Shown: positions 47,801 to 60,739, counted from the stretch's first letter. The stretch is DNA of 64,000 nt from Dicyema japonicum (GCA_011109175.1 RDEW01000007.1:309712-373711), one strand, 5' to 3'. Program-made: numbers and translations. Notes: a model not told the origin generated them from the letters alone.

Positions 47801-48656
47801 TACCCTGTTCACTTGGTACATCGAGCCAACCATCAACTACAGTTGCGCCATTTGGGGGACAAACTTAGCAAGAACCCATCTAAAGAAAAAGCAGTTAGAA
47901 AGATGAAGATTTTACCTACAAAGACCGAAATCACTTGATGGTCATATTTCTTAATTAATGTGAGTGATTCTTGGATTAATAACAATATGATGATCTTCAC
48001 CTGTAAGGCCTCATGAGAACTTACTACATGCTCTCGATCAGCTGCTGAGTCATTGGTATATGAATTTTCTAGTATCTCACATTTTTGTATGATATCATGC
48101 AATCTTGAGGTTTTTCCATATTCTTCTTTAAACCATGCTTTTATTCACACAGATCAGGAACTGTTGAAATTAATACTTGGCCTACAAGCGATTATCCAGT
48201 CTGTTGGATTGGGGCAATGATCAAAAGGGTCACCAAGGATCTCCTTAACCATAATTCAGAAGAACTGGATTTTTAACAATTTTATAAAGTCACGAATAGT
48301 CGCCAAAATAAGGTACAATATATTATTGTCTTGTTTCGTCTTAGCAAACGTCTTTATTAAACAAATCTTCAATTTTATGAATCGGCGGATATTACCAAGA
48401 ATAATTGGCTTAAAAGAGAAAAAAATTTTCTTCAGCTGATTAAGTCATCCGGGTAATTATAGTGGAAGATGTAGGTGGATCACATGAAGCCACTTTGATA
48501 AAAAAGGAAAAGAGAGGAACAAACAAAACAATCAGAAAACTTCAACCAATTAGCCACGTAGACCACATGGGCCACTCAAAATACCAAAGTAGCATAAAAA
48601 ATAAATAATATTATTATTAAATTAATATTTAAAATATCAAATTTAAATAAATCAAA
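47801..48656. other. No gene seen
   Basis: A minus frame at 47833-48102 is open (89 codons) without a recognised domain. Contains the upstream region of the polymerase epsilon fragment. Confidence 0.4.
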
Positions 48657-49345
48657 ATGAAGATTACCAAAAAATTAGAGAAGGAAGGTTGGTTAATCAA
48701 TATGAACATCGTATAACATATATTATTAGAGTAGAGCGTGACTACTTATGAGGAAGGTCAAATTGTGTTATCAGTGGACCTTTACTTCATGGAGGAGGAT
48801 GGAAACAAACTTAAAGTATGTTGAATTGTAACAAAAGCTAACTGTGCCCTATAAACCATATTTTTACGTGGAGTGTGATGAGTTCTCGTTGGCTATAAAA
48901 AACATTAAGGAAGAATAACAAATTGTGAGGATGTATTTATGAATAATGTTATATTATTAACTTATATCATAGATTGATAATATTTTGGGAATTCACAAAT
49001 ATTTAAAAATATTCTTTAATAATATGGATGATTTGCTAACAGTCAGAAACCATCTAAAGTAGTGAACCAGTATTTATTTTAGATCACAAAATTTAGAAAC
49101 TAGGTAATTTTCCCTCTCACAATAGGGAATGCAACGTACTCCACCTTGTTCGACTCTCCATTGATATGGATTTATATGCTGGACATTGGTATTCAATAAA
49201 GGATGGGTCTATTATAAAAAACACTACCAGAACTGACAGAGCGGTTTATTTTTGTTTTATTTTAAGATATTTTAATTTTTGCCATTGATACTGAAACCAA
49301 TAAACTCCCTCTAAAGTCCCCGACTCTCAGATTAATATTGACTAA
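48657..49345 (+). CDS. pole: DNA polymerase epsilon catalytic subunit, N-terminal part only
   Basis: ATG 48657 opens with EKEGWLINMN, matching the conserved KTGWLINM of Pol epsilon. Then come VDLYFMEEDGN, TVPYKPYFYVE, MDDLLTVRN and a VRLSIDMDLYAGHWY segment. Last is AIDTETNKLPLKSPDSQ, the exonuclease I motif region with its two acidic residues (family motif DIE). Introns: 48711-48734 (24 nt), 48816-48837 (22), about 48948-48972 (25), 49061-49084 (24) and 49104-49125 (22). Frame slips occur near 48915 and at the last junction (about 49250-49275). Past 49345 I cannot find the rest of this roughly 2200-residue enzyme. It is a truncated gene or a misassembly; an entire polymerase is not encoded in this window. 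Confidence 0.7.
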
Positions 49346-49689
49346 TAGACTACGGGTTAATACTCTAATATATTTTAGACATTCCAAGTGATGCTTAATG
49401 TGCTTCACGTCCTTTTAGTAAAACTGATTCAAAATGTCAACGAGAGATGATTTGGAAATGGAGAGGACAGATTATTAAGGACTAATGTACATTGTAATGC
49501 CTGCTAACTCTGGAGAACTTAAATTTATTACCAAAACAATTGGAAAATGAGGAAATCTTTACAGAAAAACAACGGAAAAGAATTCCATCTCACCAACTAC
49601 CAAAGGATGAACAACAAACATTAAAGAATAAGCGATTGAAGAGTATTATTTTGAATTAAATTAGATTACTGTCAGAATGCCCTATCGGG

Positions 49690-50295
49690 TCAACTACCTT
49701 TAACTTATCAATCATATTTTTTTATTCAAATTAATTTCTTCTTGTGTTAAGTTTTTGGCTCTCCTGGATAACTTTTTTTAAAATTGAATCTTCCTTTGAA
49801 TCAGTGTATTCCAAGATCATTTATTCTACCTTTTCACCAATTACCTTAGTTTTTGAAATGATGATATCTTCAGTAATAACACCATTGATCCATCCTGTAA
49901 AATCCATTCAAACAAGCGAATTATCAAGTTCACAGTTTTTAAGAAATTTTTGAGTTTCGAAATTCCCAAAATAAAGTTTAATTTATTATTTCACATATAT
50001 GGGATAATTATTTTCTCGGAGAATTAGGAATAAATTATTATAGTCATTTTTGAAATCTTTCTTTTCCGTTCAATATAAATGTAGGTCCTTTTTCTAACCA
50101 TGTGGCACTGTAAGACTTTTAAATTTAAATAAAAACAAAATAAATTAATCCGAAATTCTTAATAAATGTCTTTCGGATTATGAAGTTTCGGTTTATTGAA
50201 GCCAGTTAATTCGGAAACTTTGTAATTTTAAAGACTCATCGAAAAAATTCAGATTATTGAAGTTCGGATTAATGAGGATTTACTGTATTATATCC
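49690..50295 (-). mobile_element. pogo-like DNA transposon fragment (second copy)
   Basis: Its right end (GGATTAATGAGGATTTACTG) and inner part (TAATAAATGTCTTTCGGATT) match 6800-6960. The minus-strand MDFTGWINGVITEDIIISK and GEKVE fit the CENP-B helix-turn-helix. Together with the 6.3-6.96 kb copy it defines a small family. Confidence 0.55.
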
Positions 50296-50464
50296 TGTGG
50301 CTCCCAAAATTTAACAACAGTAAACTGATTACTAAGTATAGACAATATTTTTACTAACAAATACTGTTCAATTTAAATAAATTATTAAAAAACTCAGAAA
50401 CGATTTTTATTCCCATTACCAACATAGTTATATCAATATTGACAATGATAATCGTAGATCACCT

Positions 50465-52330
50465 TTATTGACATCATGATGTCTATTCCTCGTGTTTGTA
50501 AGTAATGCTACTTTACTGAAGCCACATTCCACCAAATAGGTTGACGGAAAAGCAATAAAAATGTAGAGCTACAATCCACAGATTAGGATATTTGTTTGGC
50601 AAATCAGTGTATATCCAAAAATATCTTTGATGGTTATCGATAGCTTGAATTACCAGAGGGTCAGATTGCAAATCTATTATATCTTCTTGTATCTCGATCT
50701 CAACTGTGGAAGGTTTTACATTGAAAGGATCAATAATCCATGGCGGAATAACATAATTGAAGAGATCAACATATCGTGCTTCAAAACCGCTGTACATATT
50801 CCTAAGATGATATATGTAAACTTGTATATCCTCTTTCTTAAAAGTATTTTGTATTTTCGATGAATTTTGAAATTGTGATAACTCATTACGTTCAATACTA
50901 ATTCAATAAAGTTCAAGTTTTGTTTGAAATGACTTAATAGCCTCCTTGCAATGAATCAGATCGATATTTTTTCCTTGTAATTTCGTGTTAGGTTTATTTA
51001 ATTCTCGAAAAATATCAGCCAAATAAAATATAACAGCTTTAGCAGTAATAAGTTTTTTTTGAAACCGTTATCTTTCATTAACAAAACTATTGAGTTCCAA
51101 AGGGACACAAAACGATTCAGACAAATTCCCTTTGAGAGCACATTACATTCGTGTGCAGAACTAATGCTGTAAAATCTTCATTTTTTCACATAATAATCGA
51201 AAAAGATGATCCTGAAGTGAATGAGATTTTATATAATTGACAACATCAATAGCCACGGAAAGAGAAATAACAAAACGACCTCCCAAATTTTCAGCAATAA
51301 ATGTTGTCTGTGAATGACAGTGAAAATAAATGGTGCGCAAGTTTTTAAGCATTCCAACATCCTCTGTATTTACCAACCATAGAATCAGCGCCGTCAATGG
51401 CATATGCAATCATGTTTTCGACAGGAACATTATTCAAACAAAAGTATGCTTTAATTTCATTAAACAGTGACACTCCTTTGTATCACTTGTAATCTTTCTT
51501 GCAAAAAGCATTTCTTCAATAATTCACTGCCATTCCAAAGCCTTACATGTGCCATAAAGAAAGAACCGTTGTTATCTGACAATGTAGTTTCGTCTATCTA
51601 CAATGAAAAGTATGTATTTCTTAGCAAATGTATTAATTGAGACTCGATTTCTTGTGCCATATTATCGATCCTTCTGGTAACAGTAGATCTATTTAACGGA
51701 ATTGAATATAATATTTCATCTGAATCCAGATTTTGAACTTACAATAAAATTATTTCTGCAGCAGGCACAATTAGTGTTTCTCCAATATTATGATAATTCT
51801 CAGAGTTGACAATAAGTTTACATATTTTGTAAAATTTGATCAAACCTAAGTGGAATGACATTTATTACCTAAATTCTGTTTTCGTCGAGTTTCAATAAAC
51901 ATTAGAGAATTTTTTGCCTTAGTATATAATCTTTCAGTTTAATAAAAAACTCCAAAGGTTTATCCTTTTATCTTTATGTGCACTATCAAATGCTTTTTGA
52001 GTTTTTTTGGCCACATGCTATCATTCCTTAATGTACGATGGCATATTAAGCAAAATGGCGTACGATTATAAGATAATGCAATAAATCCATATGATAAATA
52101 TCTTCAGATTCTTGTCGATGCTTTTTTGGCAATATTACTCATATTCAGTTTTTTTCCTAAAATAATTGGGATTTCTTCCATATCAACGGAATCATGTTCT
52201 CGATTATCGAAAGATTGAATATTTGAGTTATTGGCACGTCGCGGAAGGTCCCAGGTTCTTTAGTTAGGGAACAATAATGACTTCTGACCACCTAAGTTTC
52301 ATCAAAGTCTTCATCTTGGTCCAAATCGAT
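50465..52330 (-). mobile_element. hAT transposase (FAM200/ZBED5-like), long decayed copy
   Basis: Minus-strand order: PFCLICHRTLRNDSMWPKKL with H-H (BED finger, about 52000-52070), later VNYIKSHSLQDHLFRLLCEKM (51180-51250), LNKPNTKLQGKNID, YVIPPWIIDPFNV, and DLPNKYPNLWIVAL then CFSVNLFGG with YLVECGFSKVALLTN-type sequence at 50500-50540. This is the standard layout of the family, about 600 codons. Many stops. Confidence 0.7.
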
Positions 52331-54539
52331 ATTCACCACAAAACCACTTCGTAACACTGAATACCCTCTGGTGAATTTCCTTAATCTTTCTTATATTATT
52401 TCAAAATATAGAAGGTACCCACGAGGTGCATGGATTTGAGATTCATGGCTCGATGTACTGTCTGCACGTTCCTCAGAACCGGTTGAGTATTGATCTTCCA
52501 TTTCCCATAAGAATTTTAAACATAGTTTTTTTACACTTGGTAGGCATCTTTTCTACGTTCAAAGATGCATAAAAGTGTCACACCATTTGACATTTGCTGA
52601 AAGGGATGTCGACCTTGTTTAACTCTTTTTCTCAATCTTTTTTCCAAAGTAAAAAGGCTCTTCTGAATGTCCCGATCTTGTGAAGCCAAGACAATATCGT
52701 CTTCATAAGTAAAAAGAACATCATTATCGGATTCGGGAGTCAGAAGATCGGCCAGAAAAAAAGGTTTAATAACGCATGTGATGGCTACTGTTAGCTACAA
52801 ATTATTATTTTTGTTCCAGGAAATCAAATATATCTCAAAGATATAACTGTTGTCACCTCTATCTGTCCCTTCTACCATTTACCACCCCAAGACTCTGGAA
52901 TCAGCAATATAGAAGGTCCTAAAATCAATAATTCAAGGAAATTTGTTTTTTCTTTTTATAATGTATGCATTCAACAGTTACTAGTATTAGGCCAAAATAA
53001 CAGTAGTGTGACCAAGCATAGACTTTCCTTTGAATTGTAGATTCGAATAGATAAAAGAAGTCAAGGAGAACAGAAATGATATACAATCTTCAAGAGTAGT
53101 CGGTTTAAGTTATGCAAAACACAAAAGTATTAACCGATCAAGTAATTTGGCAGATTATTAGTGAAACGGATCAACCAATAATATTGGTATCAAAATTGAA
53201 GATGATTAGAATTTGAAACAGAGCTTCATTAACGAAATAACAGATATTTCTCAGTAAATTTCACATTTCGATACAAGGAGTTACTTCAAAGTTAGCAACG
53301 TCTTCCGTGATTTAAAGACTTTGGGATGGGGCTGTGACAGAATAGGCTGCAATATTTGTTGATAAAATTATTTTTGGATGCTAAAACTGGTCCTTGTCGA
53401 TATATTGTCCCTCTTTGTGAGCTACTCTCATTTCTTTTCCGATATTTCACTATTTTATAATGAATCGATAGACCTTGAGGTTTTAGTAGTTTGTTTGTTA
53501 AATCTTAAGTTTATATTGTTTAGGCAAATAATCTCATAATTTTATGATAAATCTTGGTAATCTCACTTTTTAGTAAATGATAGTACGAAATGGGGGGGGG
53601 GGAAACCGATCGGTACTGAAGAAGGATATAATGAGTTACCTTTTAGACACTCCAGAGATTTTTTCTGAAAATGGTGAGGTTGCTGGTGATAACTCAAGAT
53701 ACATGAATTCTTAAAGCTGGGATCATTTAATGAATTGATACTAAAATATTTATTTTTGGTAGACTTGGGGTTATTATTAGAAGAGAATGGAAAAGTAAAA
53801 TTGAATGTGTGTCTGTCTACTAATTATCAAAAATATAAGAGAATTCATAACTGAATCCCTTAGTTCACTTCGAGGTAGACGATTCGTCTTAGGTCTCCAA
53901 CATGAACCAGACCGTATTGGAAGTCATACATACTGCATCCATATTCCGATATTTTCTGAACAGGATTATGAATCACGGTTAGAGGTCATATCTGTTGATG
54001 TTATGAATAAATTAGAGTAGAGATATTCTATTAATATTATCTACAAATGAGTAACTCTTTTCAGATGAAAAGGGTTTCCAAGTTGACGTCTCAGCTATAA
54101 CATTTTTATAAAACTTCACTTCCCACATCACCAAGGCAATGGATAGCGGATGACATATTTAGTCTGGTCGTAGCACTCAAAGTAAGATCCTTGTTGTGAC
54201 AAAGAAAACTCCATCAATTCAGTTGCTTCTGCCCTAAAGCTTAATGGCAAAGACGACTTCTACCTCCCTTACATGAAATTCGGTTTCCAGCGGTGGTACA
54301 ATAGCCCATAAGGTCCTTTGGTGCACCCGAATGCAGCGAATATTCAAGAAAGGTACAGCCAAGTATTATCAGAGATAAGAAGCCGAAGGCAGACCTCGTG
54401 TCATAGTCCAAGAGTTTTGAACTGGAATTCGACGTCTGGCAAGTACCTCGGTCTTGCTGAGCAGATGGAGCCGAAGGTCAATATAAAATCATCAGCTTGT
54501 CCTGGAAATCCGCATCTTGAAATTTGACGATGGACGAGA
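52331..54539. other. No gene seen
   Basis: AT-rich, with a run of about ten G residues near 53592. The plus frame at 53805-54020 has no recognised family. Nothing else supportable. Confidence 0.4.
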
Positions 54540-54755
54540 TTGATTATCAGTTCAATTTGACGCTGTGACCACCGAGAATATATGGGGGAAATAAGAAAGC
54601 ATTCATCCACTGTCGATCTCCAGATGGCACAAAGTCGTTTTAATGTTACGGCCTGGATTATGCCTTTTGGGAATGCGGATGCTATGCTTCCTGACTTTCG
54701 GATACAGGAGATAGCGAGCAGATCGATCATATCCGCAGAGTCATAATTCAATTAG
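54540..54755 (+). mobile_element. Possible LINE family C terminal fragment
   Basis: The terminal AGATCGATCATATCCGCAGA is close to the last bases of the 2.6- and 22.5-kb family C copies (CTCGATCATATCCGCTGGAC). Upstream protein similarity (RSIISAES) is short. Weak. Confidence 0.3.
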
Positions 54756-55227
54756 GATCTAGATAATCAGGATCCTGTGTCGGAGAAGGAGTTGCTTAAG
54801 AGAGGCGGAAAAGGCAGACTAGATAATCCCAAATCGAAATTGCACAAAGAGCATCTTTGGACACTCACAAACAGCTCTGATGAAAAAAACAGAGAAAGGG
54901 AGTTTACGGTAGTTCGTCTCACAACGGAAGTAGATTTTAATGTACAACATGTAAGGAATTTTTCGTTTGCAACATCATCAAGATCTCCCCAAGCAGATTT
55001 CAGCTCTTCGACTTTTGAACACCACAACAGAAATAACACCACGTTTTTACCACTCAATCAAAAATATTAGAAATCAGTCAATTTGGAGACTTTCTATAAA
55101 ATATAGAACTTCCATTCCATGCTTCTCCCTATGGTCTCACACAAAGCTCACCCCTTTAACTAAATCCATCAGGCAGCCCACAAATTTATCACATCTCCCA
55201 CAATCAGAGACTTTATCCTTCAACTCC

Positions 55228-56083
55228 CTACAAATACATCCATCCACAACCTACAGGCACCCAAATTCATAACCAAACTAGTCTGGGACAAAGGGTACAG
55301 GAGCGAGTAGTATCCCATCGACAAGAGTGGCTGCACAGTCTTGTACTCCTCATCCGAGACCAGTTTGAGAGCAAAGTACTGCCCCAGTTCCTTCACAGCA
55401 AAAGACCCAATTTTGAGGACAATGTAGGCTACAAATCCACTAAAGTTTAAAAAAACAAATACGCGTATAAGGTCGCAATTCCGTCGTTTCTAACTGAATT
55501 GGAGATCACGGAAAGTCTTTAATAAATATCAACTGGCCCACCTACAATGTAACTGTCTTCGAGGAGAGGAGGTGGACCATCTGTCGCAAGAGGCCTGCCG
55601 AATTGGGTAGGTCAACAATCCAGAGACGAATGCGGCCACACATTTTCTGAAAAATCGTCTTAGGACGGCTGAATGTAAGAATTTTGATTTACTGGTGAAA
55701 TCCTCGTAGTAGTCCGAGACCCTTGCTCGTCGTGATCACTTCGGGCCATTTTATGATAAATCTGGTCACTGATGTATACGTTGGAAAGTTTGTAAGCCAT
55801 ATATGTGCCAAAGCCAGTGTAGAGGAAGGCAGGACCTCTATGAATGAAGTAATGAAGTGCTAGCAGGTGAGTTTAAAGGGGAACTGATTTTGAAGAGATT
55901 TGGGTAAAATTGAGACGATCCCCCGAATAAACAAGCTCCAGGAGACGAGGGAATAGGTTCATGGCCAAGTTGGGAGAGTGTTCGAGTCACCTGTATTGGA
56001 TATGAGGCGGTCGCCTTCAAAACGGTCTGGAAAATAGTAAGAATTGTTGGAAAAATCAAATAATAATGACATTCTATTATCAA
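55228..56083 (-). CDS. mtch2: Mitochondrial carrier homolog 2-like protein (MTCH2)
   Basis: The first segment (ILTIFQTVLKATASYP, then QLGHEPIPSS and SSQFYPNLFKI) matches the MTCH N-terminus, where a YP/HP motif leads to a QxGYEPxP stretch. After a 25-nt intron (about 55854-55878) it reads HRGPAFLYTGFGTYMAYKL, the carrier-fold continuation. Later come FFRKCVAAFVSGLLTYPIRQ and KTVQPLLSMGYYSLLYPL, the other helices with their YP motifs. MTCH2 is an outer mitochondrial membrane insertase of the SLC25 fold. Frame slips occur near 55560-55600 and 55450. The start (ATG 56083) and stop (about 55228) are approximate. Confidence 0.6.
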
Positions 56084-56194
56084 TTATGAAAAATGTACAT
56101 ATCCATCGACAAAATATCGTTAACTTTAAAAACTTAATTTTAATTTTAATTTTTAATAGTTTATTTAACCAACACAAATATATTATTTTATTTA

Positions 56195-58265
56195 ACACTG
56201 CCATCCATTCAAAGTGGACCCCGCCGACATTATCGACGTTGCGTTGCCTCTCACGATTGCAACAGAGATCAACTGGAGAAGCCACCGGGTCTCACGTGCG
56301 TCGTGGCTTTTTAGTGTAGCTAAGCGTCCAAGTTTCTTTAGGAAGCGAAGCGATTTTCCACTTATTCCTTCAGTTGTCTCGACCACAATCGGATAAAACG
56401 CGAATCGGTCGCGTAGCGCTTCGTATTTCTTCTCCTTTGCCCTCATCGTTTTTTCCGCGGCATACAGTGTGTCTACCGCGCTCCCGACAATGTTGGACGG
56501 GCAAAGCGTAGCGTCGGACAAAGGTTTCCCTTCTTCGAATGGGAAAATTGTGATCCCGTCGGACGTTTTCCGTCTCCTCTGTCCAGCCAACAGGTTCTAG
56601 TCTAGTATGGCTGGGTATCACGCAGACTCAAGGGCTCGCTTGACAATTCCGTTGATCACCTTGTGTCCTGCACTTCTTCGACAAGAGAGGGCATGTTGTC
56701 CATAACAATCGAAGGTTGCGCCACACCGGCATTTGTGAGTCCGGCAAATCTCCAGTCCAAGTCTGGTTGAGATGCCGATGCGGACAGTATGTCGTCAAGG
56801 TGGGTCCCGACACTACCAACGGGGAGTGCATTGATTTATGCGCCAGTGACTAGACAGGCACGTCTGTGTTGGTTTGATTGGTTCAGAAGCCTCTCATGTT
56901 TATCCTTGCAGATGGTCCTGCAACGTCTTTCTGCTTAGTCATCATCCCTTTCAAATGCTCCATATCTATGATTTCAGATGATTCTGTTTGGAGTTGGAGA
57001 ATCATCTGATCAGCAGTCGGCTGGAGCCCAAAGAGGATAGATATGCAGGGCAAGCCAGATTTTTCGTGAAGGGATTCCCAGTCCGCCCAGGCTAACGGGT
57101 AGGGTCGCTTGGTCCCATCCTTGGTCGTCAAATTCACATTTGTGATACATTCAATAGTGGTCCGGAAAAAGAATCGATAGCATCGAGCTGTTGCATTTTC
57201 AAGTAGCAGGGTGCCCCCCAAAGAACGTAGTTCAGTTTCTGTGCTGATAAGGCGTTTCTCAGGAGAAATAGAGAGGTGTGTGTGTCCAACATCTCCAGAC
57301 GTCTGAATGTTGTTTTTAGTTGATGTTCTTTTGTTCTTAAAGTGTTACTGATTCCATCATCAGTAAGAGGCATCAAAGTATTTCCAGTTGTTCTGATTTG
57401 GTTTCTGTGGCTTTCGGAATGATCTCTCTGAACATACCAAGGATCAGATCCCATTCAGGCTGCAGAAATCCAAAATTGGTAACTTCACACTTATTGGTGT
57501 TTAGAGTTAAGCACAGGGACTCCAATTGTACATCTGACTTTTCAAACGATCTAGTACATCCTTCGGATGGCCGCCCATGGTGCAATCATCCAAATACCAT
57601 ACTCTCAGAGAAGTGGAACAATATCCTGTGATACGGGCAATTCCCAGGCTGAACAAAGCAGGACCCAGGTCGGTCTCCTCGTTGGACTCCAGAAGACTGG
57701 ATAGTTTTCCGTACGAGCTATGAATGTAGCTGTACACTAATGGGTAGTACGTGAAGCAATCCTCCAGAATTATATCACGTCGTATCGAGTTGATGCCATT
57801 TTTAATGTCAATTTTGACGATTACGCGAGGAATGCTCACGTTCTTTTCGGTGAATGTTCGGACAGCATGAACTGCCGTTTCACAACCCCCGGTGTGCCGA
57901 TCCCTATTTGGGTTGGTTGTAGCTATGTTATTAGCGTAGACAGGATTGGTCTGCATACAAGCTTTGAGGTCAACCGACGGAAGACCAGGCCGACTGCAAT
58001 AGGGCGTATTCTACCTCCCTTCTTGTCGAATGCGATTAACTTTCCAGAGAACATTACTTGTCGAATTGTTTCTGGTAGTGTCCCTGATAGCCATCCTGTT
58101 CATTAGTTTAGTGATAGCCAACACGACCCGGACCCAGAGTTGCCCATGTTATGTGCAATGAGATCTTTGAGGTGACCCGGACGGAGCCCATCTAGTTTCT
58201 CCACTGCTACTCGGGACGAAAGAGAGAATCCCATTTTTTACATCCTCTTCAGAGACATTTTTTAA
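56195..58265 (-). mobile_element. LINE family C, long copy
   Basis: Minus strand from 58265: SFVPSSSGE, RPIAVG-like block, GGCETAVHAVRTFTEKN, VKIDIKNGINSIRRD (RT motif A), WYLDDCTMGGHPKD (YLDD catalytic box), LDTHTSLFLLRNA, then PICEAD-like knuckle debris and RRKTSDGITIFPF (endonuclease; RPD changed to TSD, so probably inactive). The C-terminus is ISVAIVRGNATSIMSAG. Its 3' end matches the 13.6 kb fragment. Several frameshifts. Confidence 0.8.
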
Positions 58266-59501
58266 TAAAAAATAAATTATCACTGATAATAAATTAATTT
58301 TATTTTTACACGGATACCCTTCGCTTATGAAGAGAGTCACTGACTCGACTCCAAATAACTCTTTGGAAAGTCTTCCTACTGAAAGAAATCACGATTTTGT
58401 GACATTCGTTTCATACGGCCGTTGAAGACATCAGAATATTCTGGCACATGTTCAGTACTTCTAAAACGTTGTATCCAAACTTGAAGTTACATGGCTATCA
58501 TAATGACATAGTCCATCTCGGAGTGGAAGAGAAATTTAGAGATCTCTTTGCTTGCAAAAAACCAAAAGGACTTGACGTGAAAATTTAGAACATCAGAAGT
58601 GACCTATCTGGATGACCACCTCTGTTCTTCTGATGAGACTAGGGTAAAATACTTAATCTTTTTGGTTAAATCAATTTTAGTTTACAAAAAAATATCAAAA
58701 TATGAGATCAGTTTAACCTAATTTTACTGAAAAATCAAATATGAATAATCTATCTAGCCCTCAAGATTACCTCTCTTGGGTCTTCTATCACTAAGTCATC
58801 GCGTAGTAGACTTGACCTATGATGACAGATCATAGCTATTCACATTGAAGTACGCTATTTCACTTCTTGGTCTTAATAGTTTCTCCTGGTCTTTATTTCA
58901 CTTTGCTTAAACCTTATACGATCAATAACCAAAATATAAAATTATAAAAGAGAAATTAAAATAACTGCAACACAAAAAAACGTATCAGAATCGATTTTTC
59001 TCTCATAATTCCTGCTAGCAATCTGTTGGAAAAAGCAATTGTCTCTCAGATAACAAACTTTATCGTTTTGAACATTCGTGATTGTTAGCTCAGTTTTAGT
59101 TCGATGATTAATAAAATATAAGAACAGATTTTTTTTAAAGAAAGAAATTTTAAAGGCATCTGAATTTTTAAAGGCATCTGAATGGTCATTCTATATCCCC
59201 TAACATAGCCAACGAGATACGTTCTCGGAACCAACCAGTCTCTCGCGAACAGATTGACCTAATTTTTAATGAAAAATATGAATAATCTAACTTATAATTA
59301 AAGAAATTGAATTCAATTTATCAAAAACCAAAAATAATCCCCAAAGAGAAACCCAAGCTATCTAAGGTTGGAGCAGTCACGTTCAACTATTATTGGTTTC
59401 ATCTATAATTAGATAAGATTAATACATATCAGGTCTAACAATCCACAAAAGTTTCTCCATGTGATAACTTCGACAATATTATTATTCCAATACAACTCGG
59501 A
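58266..59501. other. No gene; two related short segments
   Basis: 58720-58760 and 59260-59300 share an ACCTAATTTT, GAAAAAT and ATGAATAATCTA order. A 19-base direct repeat (TTTTAAAGGCATCTGAAT) is doubled at about 59148-59182. No coding signal. Confidence 0.4.
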
Positions 59502-60328
59502 TTAACTGTTCTAAAAATCACTGAAATAAAAATTTACGTTGCGTTTAGGATTTGGGAAATTGTTAATGCAATCGATTATAGTTGTTGAATTAAAAGTTCC
59601 AAGTGGAAAGTGTAGACTAACTCTATTGTCGTCCGCTCCTGTGTTCAATCCAACGAAGGCTGGAAATTCATGTACTTTAAAGAATTGTTTAAAATGTCGG
59701 AATTGAGGATCTCTGGAGTACAAAAAGCAGACATCCATCTGAAATTAAAATTAAAAATTTTAACATCATTGTGTTCTTTGCTAGCATTATTAGCTACTTT
59801 TATTAATTCATTATTTTTATATGATTTTTTATAAACCATTATCACAATAACTTTTTTGTTTCTCTGAAATATTTCTTTATAGTTGAATTTATTTAACCAA
59901 TTTTGACTTGTTGTATCTTTTAGATAATCTCTTATTTTTTCAATTTTTTGTTCTCCTATTTTAACTGAATAATAGTTACCATAATATTCTTCTGACTTTG
60001 TTCCATTTTTAAATAGGACAAATGCTGGTAAACTTTCAATACCTAATTTTTTGATCAACTCTTTATTGAAAGTTGCATCCACATATCCGAACTTTATATT
60101 TTGTTCTGATAATTCTCTAGATAGTTTGGAAAATTTATGACGTAAACCCATCTCATGTAGATTTGTTAAGAGAATATTTCTGTCTAAAATTTGTATAAGC
60201 AAATAAATACTGAATTCAACAATATACCATTCGGCTTTGCTAACTTCATCGAAGAAATTTTCATTATTTAGATGTTTTAATTTCTGGAAAGTAATGTCAA
60301 TCAGAAAAAGTATTAAGTAGATCATCAT
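59502..60328 (-). CDS. PDI/thioredoxin-fold ER protein lacking a CXXC site
   Basis: An N-terminal hydrophobic signal (MIYLILFLIDITF) precedes LKHLNNENFFDEV and EWYIVEF, the start of a thioredoxin fold as in protein disulfide isomerases. GYVDATFNKELIKKLGIESLPAFVLFKNG is the conserved second half (cis-Pro region). Where the WCGHC active site should be, the sequence reads EMGLRHKFSKL after a likely 27-nt intron (about 60179-60205), so the redox cysteines are absent. A second 26-nt intron (59740-59765) joins a b-like domain exon (MDVCFLYSRDPQF). A 27-nt intron near 59511-59537 may replace the last codons and give the stop at 59502. A non-catalytic chaperone-like role is inferred. Confidence 0.6.
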
Positions 60329-60409
60329 TACCTAATTTTATTAATCATTTATTATAAAGTTTGGTTTGCCATCATAAACTTTGCAATAATTTATCATTTT
60401 TATAATTAT

Positions 60410-60610
60410 GACCGATTNAATCGGCTTTGCTAACTTCATCAAAGAAATTTTCATTATTTAGATGTTTTAATTTCTGGAAAGTAATGTCAATCAGAAAAAG
60501 TATCAAGTAGATCATCATTACCTAATTTTATTAATCATTTATTATAAAGTTTGGTTTGCCAACATAAACTTTGCAATAATTTATCATTTTTTATATTTAT
60601 TTATAAAAAA
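60410..60610. repeat. Duplicated contig end around an N
   Basis: Bases 60230-60417 and 60419-60605 are nearly identical and are separated by the single N at 60418. They repeat the 5' region of the PDI-like gene. This is best read as unresolved overlap between two contigs, not as a biological duplication. Confidence 0.75.
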
Positions 60611-60739
60611 TAATTATGACCGATTTAATAATTGTTATTATTTTAAAGAATTCATTCAATTATTATATTCAGATTTTAAAGATACGAAATGATGTTACTA
60701 GTTAATTGTTGTTGTTGCTAAGAACCATCTAAATTCATC

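Noticed and set aside
53589-53605. G-run as a quadruplex or regulatory site
   Set aside because: It is a single homopolymer run, not four spaced G-tracts; length is also prone to error.
54767-55272. Overlapping open frames on both strands upstream of the MTCH2-like stop
   Set aside because: No domain, no joining exon; composition is ordinary non-coding. Part may be the 3' end of the MTCH2-like gene.
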